From: Floccularia luteovirens
Lineage: Eukaryota > Basidiomycota > Agaricomycetes > Agaricales > Squamanitaceae
DNA: 64,000 bases
Direction: 5' to 3'
Assembly: GCA_009739215.1 (NCBI GenBank)
Contig: VSJF01000003.1
Coordinates: forward strand, 1,922,001-1,986,000
Numbering within the stretch: position 1 is the stretch's first letter; each line of letters begins with the position of its first letter. Under the pieces are notes generated by a model. The model was not told the origin of the DNA, ran no database searches, and was given only the letters and a program-made list of their open reading frames with translations. The translations under genes were made by a program, and so were the position numbers. Shown one piece after another: positions 23,796-36,075 of this stretch.

Positions 23796-25477
23796 ATGAT
23801 AACTCCTCGTTTCTCCTGTAGTCAAACAGCGAACTCAGTCGTCGTCTCGATATACTGCCCTTCTATCCGTGTGCGCATGATTAGTCTATACATATCGGAA
23901 CAACTTTCTCAACTCAGTTGACTGGTTTGGCAAGATAGGCTGCTGAACTCGAAATACACGTCGATGAAACTCTGTTGACGGTCCATGTTAATCCATATTA
24001 TTTGCGACTTAATTTCTCTCATAACCTGTTAGAAGATGATATGTCTTCTGCAAATTACGATCCTAGCTCAGGTTGTCTCAAAATTACTTTGACGAAAGAA
24101 ATGAGGGGCCAAGAGTTCGAGGATCTTGATCTTCTAGCAAAGCTACTTGCACCCAGACCGACAGCCCACAATCCTACAATTGAGGTCCTTTCCTCAGATA
24201 CCATTAAATCTGAAGAAGACGATCTGGTAGAAAGGACCGAAGGTCTTTCTTTAGAACATGATGAAATATTAAGAGGTATGTATATCATTCATGCAAGATT
24301 GGCACCCCAGATGTCACATTTTCTAGCTGCCAAAAGCGACTGGCAAGTACTTCAAGAGGTTCCAGTCCAGTTATCTCCGCTACAGACCTCAGCGTGTAAA
24401 CGATATGGATTCCTTGACATGCACTCCGGATATTTTGAGCATGTCACATACACCGAGAACGAAGTTAATGAGCTTGGAACAGAAGCAGAGACATGTACAG
24501 TACTTGAACGAAGGCAAAGGCGTATTAGGCATGAGAATGAAAAGTGGGATGAAGAGTACTACATGTGAAGCAAACCTCAACTTGTTCACATGACATAATT
24601 AACACATCTCGCAGGGCAGATTATGCGGACGACGAGAACATTCAAGAGCTTCTGAGATGGAGAAGCCCGTATGTTTTGGAAGAACGAAATTTCAATTTTA
24701 CGGAAGAAGAGGAGCTTGCGATGTTACGCCTCCCTAGGAAAGAATGTCCGTTGATGTTCTAGATTTCTGTTATCAGATACTAATGGAACGGGACAGATCT
24801 TGCAAGCGGGCAACAAATTCATCAATTATACCTTACCTTGGTCACACTGCTTTTCGCCTTTGCATATGACTCGCGTACAACACAAAACGACCCTACACCC
24901 GAGAGTGCATGGACAATTTGTAGCCTCACCCCTGCCTTCTCAGCTCTTGACCCTCCGAATCTTTCGCTCCTGTCCACCAATTCCTCGGCTGCGGATGGTA
25001 AATCTTTCACAACTGTTGAGTTGATTGACACTCTCGTACCCTCTTATCGGCGCTGTCTAGCTTTCCCTCTGCACCGGTCGTTCGCTCTTGCGGAGGCATG
25101 TCGTAAAGACATTGCAGACTTCTTGATTCAAGGGAAACGGATGGTTGTTCGCTGTCTATTGAGGATGAAACATATCTTAGATCATCATGAGGTTTACTAC
25201 GTTTATAGTAAGATCTGGGTTGATGACCTGTGCGTCTGGGTACAAGCTTATGCCGGGTAAGTTGTCGGTTCTTTGTTTGTATATCAAAAATAACCAGTAT
25301 ACAAGCGATGACGTTCTTATTCGATTGGGCGAATGCCTGGAGGCGTTCGCCATGCGGAAAGGCGCAATTGGTTGGGATTTAGAAGACCTGGAGGCAGCAG
25401 CCGAGGAAGTCCAAGAATCGGAGAATGATAGTGACGATGAATCCAGTGATGATTCTGACGAACCTTCGGTGCTTTGA
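23796..25477 (+). CDS. SHQ1: H/ACA snoRNP assembly chaperone SHQ1
   Basis: Shq1 binds the pseudouridine synthase Cbf5/dyskerin as an RNA mimic before it enters H/ACA RNPs. The N-terminal CS domain starts MITPRFSCSQTANSVVVSIYCPSIR and, across an intron, continues AAELEIHVDETLLTVHVNPYYLRL and ITLTKEMRGQEFEDLDLLAKLLAP. The Shq1-specific C-domain contains YGFLDMHSGYF, ADYADDENIQELLRW, MLRLPRKEY, LVTLLFAFAYDSRTTQ, ESAWTICSLTPAFS and YRRCLAFPLHRSFALAEACRKD. It ends in an acidic Ser/Asp tail (DSDDESSDDSDEPSVL). The splice after LPRKE uses a GTCCGT donor and a GGGACAG acceptor (about 24752-24802), which restores the conserved LPRKEYL. Some 490 residues. Confidence 0.92.
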
Positions 25478-28400
25478 ACTTCTGATGCCCATGGCCATAG
25501 GCTTGTGTAGAAACCGCACGTTTCTGCTCAATATTTTTGACAATCGGCAATTTCCTGCATTCTGTCAATTCAAAATAGATCCCACACACAGGGGAGACTT
25601 TTTTTCTATAGGTTTACGCCTAGTTACTCTCCGACTGAGAAGGATCTTCTGACATGTAACGTACGTGATAACGGCGTTAATCCCGAAACGACGAAGAAGG
25701 AAAGACACCCTTTTCTGCCACGCGCTCAAGCAAAAGAGGTCTCTCCGGCTGTTTGAGTGTCATGCTCTCGTCATGGGACCATAACGGCTTGAAGCTTCTC
25801 GCGTCGTTTCCTAGCCAAACCTGGTCTTAACCTTCGCGAGTAGCACCCTTTAGGGACATTTCTATGCACGGGCAATCATCAATAAACCATTCTAAAGCAG
25901 CCAGTTTGTAGCTTGAAGTGTATAAGTAAAAGCGGTTTAAGTGTTAGGTTAGTGTCGATTTTACCACTTCTCGAAATTAATATTTTGGAGTTGAAAGACT
26001 TCGGACCAGTTATCGTGACACACTAAGTATGCTTGCTTTTGAACATTGAGCCATGTCCGCGGTGTATACTTTTGCACCCCATGGGGCCAGTCAAGAACTA
26101 GCAAGTTGACCCTGGTCAAAATACTTAGGTTGGCTGGAAATTTCTTTTGTCCAATTGCGTTATCCTTACTTATCATCCTTGCGTGTGAGGAGTAAGCTTT
26201 GACCTAATTCATGTAGCTAACTCCACAACGTAAGGCTAGAACCCTCAAAGTAGTGAAGTGGGATTATGACCAAGCTTCCAACTCGAAATCTCGAAGGTCT
26301 CATGATCAAAGCAGCTCCAGCTCTAAGACAAATATATGCAAGTTAGTATCAATTATTTGCTGCATCTGGTATACACGTAAGCAATACCTTGCAACAGCTT
26401 TGGAGGTTAAGTTCGAACTGCGGCCTTGCCTACGATCAGAGCTATCATCACGGATATGGAGGAAGGAAGTCGGTGTGCTGGCAAGTTATAGCCGATCATC
26501 TAGTCCTACACTGATTTCATTTGATTTTTTTGGCTGGAAGTTTGAATGACTCAAACTGCAACGAGTTTTCTTTAAATAACTGAGTTTCGTCTCACTACAC
26601 AAAAGATGTCGTAAATTATCATAAGCCGTCTGATACAAATCAGTTGGCAAGTGGGTTTAGCAAACTAAAACTAACCCCTAGTATATCATGTAAGACGATT
26701 CTGTGCCGCCGGAAAGGCTGTTGTTGCTGCTGTTGTCACGACATTACTGTGACGGATAACCCTTTTCTGTTTACAATATAGATATTTATCATTTTGCAAG
26801 CCGGAAAAATCCCAGGAAGAGAAGTTGTTTTGTTTTTCTGATTTTTCGCAGATGGGAATGACTTTTGGGCACCATTACTCAGGCGCCTAGATCTTTAAGT
26901 CAAGTCAACGGTAGGAAGTCATTATAATATATCACCAACGGAATCTTGAGACTAATCAGATTTTTCAGGGAGAAATAAATCGCAAGTTGAGATTTGGCAA
27001 GGGATTTCTGTAGGGTAACCTATTGAACCGTTCTTTATGTTATGTATATGTGCAATGCCTGTTTCCTTGTTTTTTTTTTCCCACCGGAAGTTTCGGAAGT
27101 TCTTTGACTTGAAAGGAGTTATTATTGAAACAAGCCTTTTTCGCCATAAGCCTTGCCATGCCCGTGCATACATACGAACTTGACATACCCGAAAGCAAAA
27201 AACCCTCACGCTCCTTCAAGTTTCCACGCGCTTTCGATTTGTTTTTAAACAGTTTTCATTATCATTGCATCATGGATCACACAACACTCATAATCGTGAT
27301 CTTGGATCCTTTATCCCTTTGCGCCAAGTTCCCGTTCGCACACACGATCCCATGTTGGCATTATTACATTATGACGATTACATGGAATAGATTATATGTA
27401 TACATACGTAAATGGCATGCACGAGATATGACAGCTTTCAATGCGATCTATCTGACATGCCGTGTCAATCAAATCCTTCCAATGACAAATTCTTGCAAAA
27501 ATGGATTTTAAAGTTCGCCACTTACTTGGATGCAACTGCAGCCGGTTCAAAGAATCAGATCGAGAAGTTCTGTTATTAGAAATGACTTCCATGTTGATGG
27601 ACAGATGTAACCTTGTAAGACCGGAATATAGATATTCAACCTATAAACTATTTTATTGCTTCATTGGTTGATAGTTAACTATGTATGTTGCAATAATCTT
27701 CACATATATATCATTCGTCGATCAATTTGTCAAGCCTCTAGTCAAAAAGAGCCCTTTCGCCAAATTCGAAAATGTACAATCAGAACGCACGGCTTTTCAG
27801 AACTCGGTGACAGATCTGGCAGATAGCCGGATCCTAACCTAACCCTCTTGTTTTTCCTTTTATCAAATCGCCAAGATGCAACACGCTGAATGCTTCTTCT
27901 TCGATGTGTGTGTCGTGTGTGGGCATATAATTGCGGACCCCAAAGAATAAACGACCCAGCGGGGTCTGCGTGACGTTCACACACCGAGACAGCGTTGTGA
28001 GTCGAAAAACAACATAGTCGCGCGCTCCCGCATCAAACGTTCATGTAGTGATGGTGTTATGGACTATGTTTTGTTCGGAATTCTGGTTGATACATACAGC
28101 ATGCATTAGTAATAATATCAAGAGAGGAGCAGGGAGTTGCTCCAGCGTTAAAATGCTCGGTCCGATTTCCGTAAGAAATCTATGATGCGGTTTCAATGTA
28201 GAAACACACATGCACCTACACACACAATAGATTTGTTGTTGGCCTTCACGGCTATGCAGCTTTGTGCCATTTAGGAAATGGAAGGATAAAGGGAATAAAA
28301 AAGAAATTAGTTCCGGTAACGAAATCACCCTGCAGAAACATCCAACCCTGCAACAGTTAACCCTTAAAGCCTTACTCTTTTAATGGATCGTCGCCAATAA

Positions 28401-29455
28401 TACAAATCAGCCAAGATTGTTTTAATAATATATCTGAATGAAATATGTACCGGAGGCCGATATAAAGACGCTTACGCTAAGGGTATATTGGAGCTGTGTT
28501 AAGTATCTATTGAGCTTGGCTTGTTCAATGAGATCATATGACAAGCACCAACCATACCCTTGCAACAGCTTTGAGCTAAGATCTGTTAACATTAATCGCT
28601 CGGTGGATATATACAAAGTACAAAGATAGATTCAAATTCCCTAGATTTACTTTTCAAATGCTGTACGCACATCAGTCACTTGCTCCCCTACATACTTCCC
28701 TTGTCTTACTTGAAGCATACTTGATAATCAATTATTATTAACCACTACGATAAAAAATACCGGAACCGATGCAAAGTTACAATAGATAGGTGTTTTTGAT
28801 ACATATCTCCGCTGTTTACAAAAAAGTACATATTTCCCTCAACACACCCTTTTCAGGGATGAGCAAGTTAGGTGAGCTCCTACATTGTTAAATCTGGTTG
28901 ATTTCCTCGAAGTGGGCAACCATCAATGCCATTTAATCGATGTCCTTTTTTGTTGAGTGTAGCGTTACAACAAGATATTTAGATCAGGTTATTCCTTCTC
29001 CCGCTTCTTTCTTCTCATGCTCGGGAAGACGGGTGTTCTTACAAAAACAGTTTGTCGAGAAAACGGAAATCGGGTTAGAGTAACACATTGTCACCCCTCG
29101 TCTTATTCAGCTGGCATATTCTGACAATAAATAATGAATTCAATTCCGGGGACTTGAAAAGTCATTTCAAATGTGCACACGCCGTTACCTGTCAAAATTT
29201 TAATTTATATGGAGTACTTGATGGGAAAAACAATGTACAGAGTAGCCTCGGATAACGGCAAAGAGAGAAAATTTTCTCTATCAAACTAGCCGCCCATCAG
29301 AATAAGAACTCATTTGCAAGACAAGTGCTTCATGTCAAGGGATATTATTTCATGTAATCAAATGCAAGGCAATGGAAGCGTATTTAACGTTATCAGATGT
29401 AAAATATTCATTGATACTTCTAGACAACTCGGCAGAACAGAGACCGTTATTCAAT
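25478..29455. other. Long stretch without recognisable genes
   Basis: Nearly 4 kb, AT-rich, in a window where genes are otherwise under 1 kb apart. Short open frames are scattered on both strands, but none has a recognisable domain, codon pattern or plausible splice partners. Frames at 25961-26176 (-), 26253-26549 (+) and 27125-27511 (+) were read and not accepted. A 16-base word CCTTGCAACAGCTTTG occurs twice, at 26387-26402 and 28558-28573, which might mark an old repeat. A two-unit telomere-like CCTAACCTAACCCT is at 27833-27846. I see no transposase, reverse transcriptase or clear terminal repeats. It may be decayed mobile DNA, a non-coding RNA locus or regulatory sequence. Confidence 0.5.
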
Positions 29456-31545
29456 TCAGTCAGCATGTCCTCGTTGTGGCTTCGCATGTGACTGCGCAAT
29501 GGCATGCTGCCCCTCTGGCACAACGTCAAAGCCGCTTTGCCCCAGCTCGGTGGGTAAAGCGGCAGTTTCGTCCAGAGTAGATGATAAGAGGCCTTCTTGT
29601 TCTTCTGGATCTTCTAGTTGTTCTGTCGGAATAGTAGGCCGAGGGCCAGGGAGACAAGGAGGTACGTTGACCAAGTTGTTGAAGAGGAACTATATTCATA
29701 GAGTTCGGCTTTCGGTCACATCTTAAGTTCAAGGAAACGTCTTACCGTGCCATAACTATATGCCGGGGGTAAGGGTAGAAGAATTGAGAACGAAAGTAAA
29801 CGCATATGGAGCAAACAGCTAAAACTCACACCAGGCAAGAGAACCCTACCACCTGTAAAAGGGAGATTGGGAACAAGAGTTTTTCCCAACCCAATCCAAG
29901 ACTGATGATCCAGATTGCGAGAGTTCTGCAGGTATCAGTTAATGATCTTGCGGTAGCGCTAACGTGACGAGTAACGCTGAGCCCGAAAAAGTTGAAGAGA
30001 GAAATGCTACACATAATTGCAATACCAGACCACAAAACTGTTGGTGTGTCAATAAACTGGTGCCAGCCACGAGCTAGTTCGAAGAAGGTTGACAATTTGG
30101 ACACCGATGGAATGGCAAGAATAGGCATCATGAGGAGAATCGAGAGAGCCCCAAAGAGACCTTCATAACCCACGGCGAGCAAGGGGGTGATCGAATAACG
30201 GCCTGAAATGGGAAATAAGAACGTGACGAATACGGAAGTGTGAGGAGACAACTTACTCATAATCTTTTCTATGGCCACCAAAAAAAGAATATGAGGAATG
30301 CTTATTACGGTGCCGAAGGATACAGACTGACCTTCGACTACAAATTGAGTAGCGGTGCTATTACGCAAACGAAATTAGCAGAGATACTACATCATCGGAA
30401 GAAGACAAAAAGATGTGGCATGAGAAAAAAAAGAATATACATACAATACTTGGGCAAATAGAATAAAGAACACGCCTTAAGGTAGGCGAGGTAGATAGTA
30501 AAGCTCAGCATTAAGGTTGAGTAAGAAATCGGGATTGAAAACACACCGACAAGAACCTTGGTGACCTCGGGTTCTTCTATTGGTTCTAAGGGAGGGAGGT
30601 CGGCCCTAGACAGCCATGAAAGGGAGGCGAGGCCAGAGTCTTTGATTGCATCCTTTATGAGAGAACCGCTGTAACCAACCAAGGCGACGCCTGACATGAC
30701 GATAATTAAAGAAACCCATCTAAGGCAGTTGGGTAAGTATATTAATAGAAAAGAAGGCGGAAAAGACCGGACTGGTATAGCCAGAGACGACGGCGAAGAA
30801 AGATGACACTGAATACGCCGACAAATAAGACGAGGGCACCGCGGGTCATCTGATATATCGAGACAGGAGTGTAGAGGAGGCCAATATTCATCAACTAAGT
30901 GAGAGGTGTGTGAGACATGGAAAAGAAGAGAAAAGAAGAGAAAAAACGGACAGTAGTACCAGTGAGGTCGCAAGCAGCGGGGATCCATAGGAGAAGGACC
31001 TTTGAGCCAGAGAGGGATTGGGATGAAGAGGATTTTGGAGGAGGATCATCGGAATCGGGCTGGAGGAGAACCGACTGAGATTGACACCTTGATCTGAACC
31101 ACGTGTATATAACGGGGAAAAAACCTTGAATGAAGAAGAAGACAGCACATGGTGAGTTACTGGGAAGGAGTGTTACTGATATGAAGAGAATGTGACTGAC
31201 AGAACATCTCTCCGACTAGTACGGTGTGTTAGCATAGGATGGGATACAGAGGAAGAGACGGGACTAACTGAACATTTGAAGAGTCTGCCAGACTGGCTGT
31301 TCATAGAGAACATGATTAGCCGGGTTCGGATCAGCACAGTTCTCTACACATTGCATATCCTGAGAAGAGTGAGACTGGAGGACGTGGCATGAAAAGGGAA
31401 AGACATGCCTGCCATTTTGACCATAGAGAGTTGCTTGAGCCCTAGAGAGAGGAGTGAATAGACGGTGGAAAGCAACAGAGAGAGGGAGACTTACAGTAAG
31501 GATCATCCCCCCCAGAAGAAAGGGGATGTATAGAGATGAAGGCAT
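29456..31545 (-). CDS. SLC35F6-like membrane transporter (drug/metabolite transporter superfamily)
   Basis: The protein matches animal SLC35F6 along its length: MILTGSSNSLWSKWQ near the N-terminus, CVENCADPNPANHVLYEQPVWQTLQMFIGEMFC, then KVLLLWIPAACDLTGTTLMNIGLLYTPVSIYQMTRGALVLFVGVFSVIFLRRRLW, the GVALVGYSG helix, VGYEGLFGALSILLMMPILAIP, NFFGLSVTRHVSATARSLTDTCRTLAIWIISLGLGWE and a final helix, for about ten helices. The C-terminal cytosolic tail has EEQEGLLSSTLDETAALP, like the leucine-based sorting signals of lysosomal/vacuolar proteins. Substrate is unknown in the family. Exons are short; one intron (31360-31408) has GC-AG ends. The start MPSSLYIPFLLGG at 31545 begins the first helix. Confidence 0.87.
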
Positions 31546-31755
31546 TTGGAAGAGAGAGTGAGTGTGACGTGACAGGAAGATAAAATAAAATATAATAAGT
31601 ATAATGATAAAATACAAAAATATAATAATAGTTTAAGATCTCGATAACTTCCCCGGATGAGAGATCTGACTGCTCATCCATCTTCGCTTTACAACTGCTA
31701 TTAATCCACATGCTGCTCTTCCTCATCTGTCTTCCCTCCCTTCCCCTCCTCTCCC
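31546..31755. promoter_or_regulatory. Divergent promoter between the SLC35F6-like and arrestin-like genes
   Basis: 210 bp between opposite ATGs. AT-rich block TAAAATAAAATATAATAAG on the transporter side (about 31580-31600) and a CT-rich tract CCCTCCCTTCCCCTCCTCTCCC just before the arrestin-like ATG, a common leader feature in fungi. Confidence 0.45.
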
Positions 31756-33903
31756 ATGGTTCATCTCATCCTCGCCTCTAACAAAGGTTTGTTCATCCAT
31801 CATTCACTATAGCCCTCCCACTCACCTTCCTTCACTTAGGCAACCAAGGCCTACGTTACTTCCCCCACACTGGTTACCTCGGCCTCACTCCTCTGCGCGT
31901 TGAAGGAGGTAGGTATTCTCTCCGTATTCCTTGTTTCCCGTATCTTACCTTTGCTGCAGTCGTAAAAACAAAACTAGATGCAGACCAGAAACTCCTCCCC
32001 GCAAAGTCTCTCACCGTCTCTGTCCGTTGTTACGAGTCTCGCATAGGTCGTGTAAACACCCTGCAGTCAAAGCTACTGGTCGACTATACACAAGTCCTTT
32101 GGTCCAAGTCTCCAACTATTGACTTTGAGCCCGTTGGTAACCTCGACTATACTTTTCGCATCAACGTCCCTGCGAATGTCGCCGGATTTAGTACCACGGT
32201 CTTTGTCGACTATCGTTGTGTGTGGAGGGTTGAGGCTGGTATGTTTATACCTCCATTGCTTATCTCTCATCCAAAATTTACTAACTGTTGTCAAGTTCTC
32301 ACCCATATCCCAATTTCTGGCGTGGGTTCTCGCCAGATAAAGCATTTTGAGCTACCGTTGACACGCTACGACCTCCCCGCCCCAATGCGTCATTTGCCCG
32401 TCGCGGATCTGTCGCTCACTCACCAGACGAACAAGCCCCGCGCCCCTAGAATACGTTATTCGGTCAACATCCCCGCAAGTCCCGTCGGCCCTCTTGACCT
32501 GGTCTCAATCCCAATTCACTTACTTCCAGTTGATCGTGGGGTCTCTATTCGTAGTGCAAGTGTCATAGTCGAACGTCGCATACAGTTGCATGATGGTCCA
32601 ACTTCTACTTCGGCTTCTCAACCAAAACTTTCCCCAAATTTGGGAAATAATCTAGCACCAAGTCTTCCCCCACCGACTTTACTACATCCTGGTCTTGCTG
32701 AAGATGCCCTCGCGTCAACATCATCACTCGTGTCCTCAAATCCCACCATCACCCCAAACATGCTCCATTCTTCCACAACATCCGTTCTTAGTGAAAATCA
32801 ACCACTCCTCTCCCCATCAATTACTACCAACTATACACAAAACACTTCAGTTTCTTCTTCAGCCCCGCCTCCACTAAAAACAATCGTCAATCCCATCGCA
32901 GGAGCAGAATCTTCTGGATATTTTACCCAAGATGCAAAAGGTGTATGGAGCAAAAATCTTGACACTTCAATGGCCGGCCGCAAAATCGCACAGCCGATGG
33001 GCAATTGGTGAAACCATCCAATCTGATTTGGTGTCTGTCAGATTCTATGCTCGCGTCAAGGTATGTGACAGGAGCTTGTTCAGTTAGATCAATTCTCATA
33101 CTAAATTAATTCTCAATCAGATCATCGTGTCTTCGCCTTCTGGCACTGAATCCATAGAACTGGATGACCAAGAAATTCTCGCAGTATCAACGAACGAGGC
33201 AGAAAGACAATTGGCTCTATCAAAGTACAATGATTCGCAACTTTTGAATGACATTCTTCCCTCGACTACCCGTTCTAAGTCAAAGTCTCCCCGTAGATCA
33301 CGAGTAGGACGTGAAGAGTCGCAGCACAGCAAGTCGTTACCTCATGGCTCTTCATCTTCACGCGGTGACGCGAGATCTCATGCAGCCCAAACGAGTACAG
33401 CACCACCCAAGAGCGCACCAAATTCGCCGCGTCCCCATACCAGCGCAGGACCTCGCGACAAAGCGCTTGGCCTTTTCGGGACCGCATATACATATTTGCA
33501 TAGCCAACCAGATGAAAAACTAGAACCTAATCGTCACAAGAAAAGACGTGCTGGGGGAACACGGCCCGAAACCAGTCATTCGACAACCGATACCCAAAAT
33601 AGTAAAAATGGACGGCGGGAATATTTTGGGGGAGGTGGAACAAAGGGGAATGCTCCTCGGATTGGGAATACTACAAGTGGAAGCAGTACGAGTACCACAG
33701 CAGACTCGTCGAGCATTTCGAGCAGCAGTCAGGCAGAGTCTGAGTCGGATCAGATGCGTGAATGGGAGGAGGAGCTAGCGCGGATCGAGATGCGCAGCCG
33801 ACGGTCGAGCGACTTGCTAGGATTTGCGGAGAAGAGGAAGCGTTCGGGTGGGACTCCGAAGGTTGTTTTGCCCGGTTCGGAGGAAGAGGAGGAACCCGTG
33901 TGA
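31756..33903 (+). CDS. Arrestin-like N-terminal domain protein with long disordered tail
   Basis: Alpha-arrestins link membrane cargo to ubiquitin ligases and endocytosis. Exon 1 is MVHLILASNKG; next come NQGLRYFPHTGYLGLTPLRVEG and VVKTKLDADQKLLPAKSLTVSVRCYESRIGRV, the arrestin N-fold with its ...V.C.E... strand. The exon at 31961-32239 ends with FVDYRCVWRVEA. A second beta domain follows (IPISGVGSRQIKHFELPLTRYDLP; RYSVNIPASPVGPLDLVSIPIHLLPVDRGVSIRSASVIVERR). The region 32580-32940 is Ser/Pro/Thr-rich, then GETIQSDLVSVRFYARVKIIV returns to fold, and the last 250 residues (33127-33903) are Ser/Arg/Lys-rich and probably disordered. I see no PPxY motif. This is not a close match to a named yeast arrestin. 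Confidence 0.75.
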
Positions 33904-34586
33904 TTTACTTCTTTTTCGTCCGTGTATATTCCCTTTTTTCTTTTCCTGTTTCGTTGCTTTTTTGTGCCACTGCATCATCACCTTTTTTTTTTCACCCATC
34001 AACATCACCACATCACCCCATCACCCATCATTATATCACATCACAACATCATGCATCAACACCCATCACACAACTTGCGCATCATCGCATTCGGGATTTG
34101 TGCATTACGCAGATATCCTTGTTATTCCCCCTATAACCCCGGCTTTCTTTTTATGATGCATGATCGAAAGTTGTGTACATATAATCGTATGCTTGGTTTT
34201 TCCCTTTTCATCCTCTCCTCGCATACCATTATTGTATTATTTTGCGATGACCCCTCCGAAAGATGGTTTCGCTAATAACTAGACTTTCTATAGTACTGTT
34301 AAACTATATAAAGAGAAAGCGAATATGAGAAGCTGAATTGTATAGAAGTATCAATGCATCATCTTTTGCTCTAAAAATTTAACTTTGAATGGGTAAAGTG
34401 GAAAATGGAAGGTAAAGTCGTAGATCGTGACAAGCTTTATGGTCACACAACGCCGCTCAATTGAGATACATCATTTTATATATTGTTAACACCTTTTCTT
34501 CATTAACATCAACTTCGCCGTCCTTCGCCTCCGTGCAGAACAACAGCACTTTTTCTAGTTTGGTCTCACCTCTTGTTGTGGAGTCA
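33904..34586. other. Spacer before CBP4
   Basis: About 680 bp, pyrimidine-rich near 33905-34060 with repeated CATCACC words (ACATCACCACATCACCCCATCACCC), probably the 3' UTR of the arrestin-like gene and then the CBP4 promoter. No gene seen. Confidence 0.5.
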
Positions 34587-36075
34587 ATGGCAAGCTTTCC
34601 GTGGTTTAGGTTCACTGGAGCCTCAGTTGCGTGTACGTTATTCGTCTCTTCTCTTTCGTTTCCTCTCATTGTAGAAGCAAGCTGAAACTCATAATCTCGT
34701 CATTCTTTCTTCTCTTCTACTCCTCAACTGCATGCCTCATTTTTAATAATTCCCATTTCTGGATAATAACGTACCAACGTCGAAACTATCACTCCTGTCC
34801 CCGGCCGCAATGCAATGCGCAATTGTAATCACGTTTGTCTTTGAAATTCGTGATATCACATGGACATATACCGCATGTTCCGATCCTCGCTATCAACACC
34901 CTCGTGCTCGTTTTATGCATCGCAGTGATGGGTATAGGATACACAATCATGAAATGTACGTTTTCCACCTCGTGAAAAAAAAAACAACACCCAAAATAAA
35001 TCAATCTCCGGCAACTTGTTCATCACCCGTAAACGGAAAAACTAAGTCTAATTTCTCGATATTATAGTGACCACACCGACGGAAGAACAACTTTACAATG
35101 TAAGCGTTATTTTTCTCTCTGTTACAACATGCTCTCTCCTTCTCGCTTATTAAATCGCGCCGCCACACCATACGGGTCTACCCCTGTTCACCCTGGCAAT
35201 CGACTCATTAATCCGATATTTTGCCATCACATCATTCGGGTATTTTTCACTTTTGACTTAGTCAACAAAAGCTTGACAACTTGTCCTTGTGACGGTGCCA
35301 TAAATATTTTATTCCCTTCTTTTCTTCCCTACTGTTGGGCAGCCACGGGCGCGCCCACGATCTTACTTGGTGATCGTTGCGTTCTCGTAGGATCAGCACG
35401 ACCGATCGGCGCCTGGTTATGTGCAACTTTGTTTTAGTTTTAACTGGGCTTTATGTTACGCATTCTGTTCAACGTTCTATTATTTCTTTCCCGTTAATTT
35501 TGATTTTCGTGGGCTTCTCCTTTAACCATCCCATCTCCCATCATACACTTAACCCCTGGGAAGGGATGAAATGGTTTGGGAGAGATAGAAGGGGGGTGTG
35601 GGTGTTTATGTAAAAAATTATATGGATAGCTGAGCTGGGATGCGACTTATTTTATTATTATAGGAAATGGCCCCGGATCTGAGGCGCAAGGTTGATGCAG
35701 CGCGGTCAGCGCGGCAAGCCCATGAGGTAGAAATGCGTAATCAGGTTAATGCCCAGGTAAACACTTGCTCCCACTCGTTCTTTTTGTCAACTCTGACTGA
35801 CCTTACTGCCCTTCTATATATAATAATCCATCAAATCATCAACCGGTTCCGCAACAATTTATCCAATGTTATTCTGTATGGTCTGGACTTTTTCCTCCTC
35901 TCCCTTTAACGCCGACATTACCCATGACGGAAAAATAAAATACACACATAATCGCGGAACTTGCCCACCACCGCCTGGTCGTCGGGTGGCCCAGACAACA
36001 ACAACAAATGCAAATCCGGATGCAATAAAACCCATCTGGGCTGATCCGCCCTCATCATCCAAACCTTCGAAGTGA
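34587..36075 (+). CDS. CBP4: Cytochrome bc1 assembly factor Cbp4
   Basis: Cbp4 is a small inner-membrane protein that stabilises newly made cytochrome b with Cbp3-Cbp6. Four splices build a protein of about 95 residues. Exon 1 (34587-34632) gives MASFPWFRFTGASVA; the next (34926 on) gives LMGIGYTIMK, completing the single transmembrane helix. Then comes LTTPTEEQLYN (35068-35098), EMAPDLRRKVDAARSARQAHEVEMRNQVNAQ (35665-35756), and TTTTNANPDAIKPIWADPPSSSKPSK to the stop. The T-P-T-E-E-Q...M-x-P-D-L-R-R-K block and the terminal KPIWADPP are the family marks. Introns are long here: about 293, 566 and 240 bp, against 50-60 bp elsewhere. The splice choices were made from frame and motif, so the exact junctions need RNA support. 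Confidence 0.8.

Noticed and set aside
25961..26176. 70-codon minus-strand frame in the gene desert
   Set aside because: No family recognised, no flanking exons, short.
26253..26549. 98-codon plus-strand frame in the gene desert
   Set aside because: Ser/Lys/Arg mix without motif; no splice partners.
27125..27511. 128-codon plus-strand frame in the gene desert
   Set aside because: Begins with a non-ATG codon, composition looks random, no homology.
27833..27846. Telomere-like CCTAACCTAACCCT
   Set aside because: Only two to three units, expected by chance or as a trivial relic.
35129..35437. 102-codon frame in the second long CBP4 intron
   Set aside because: Random composition, no domain, lies between two conserved CBP4 exons.
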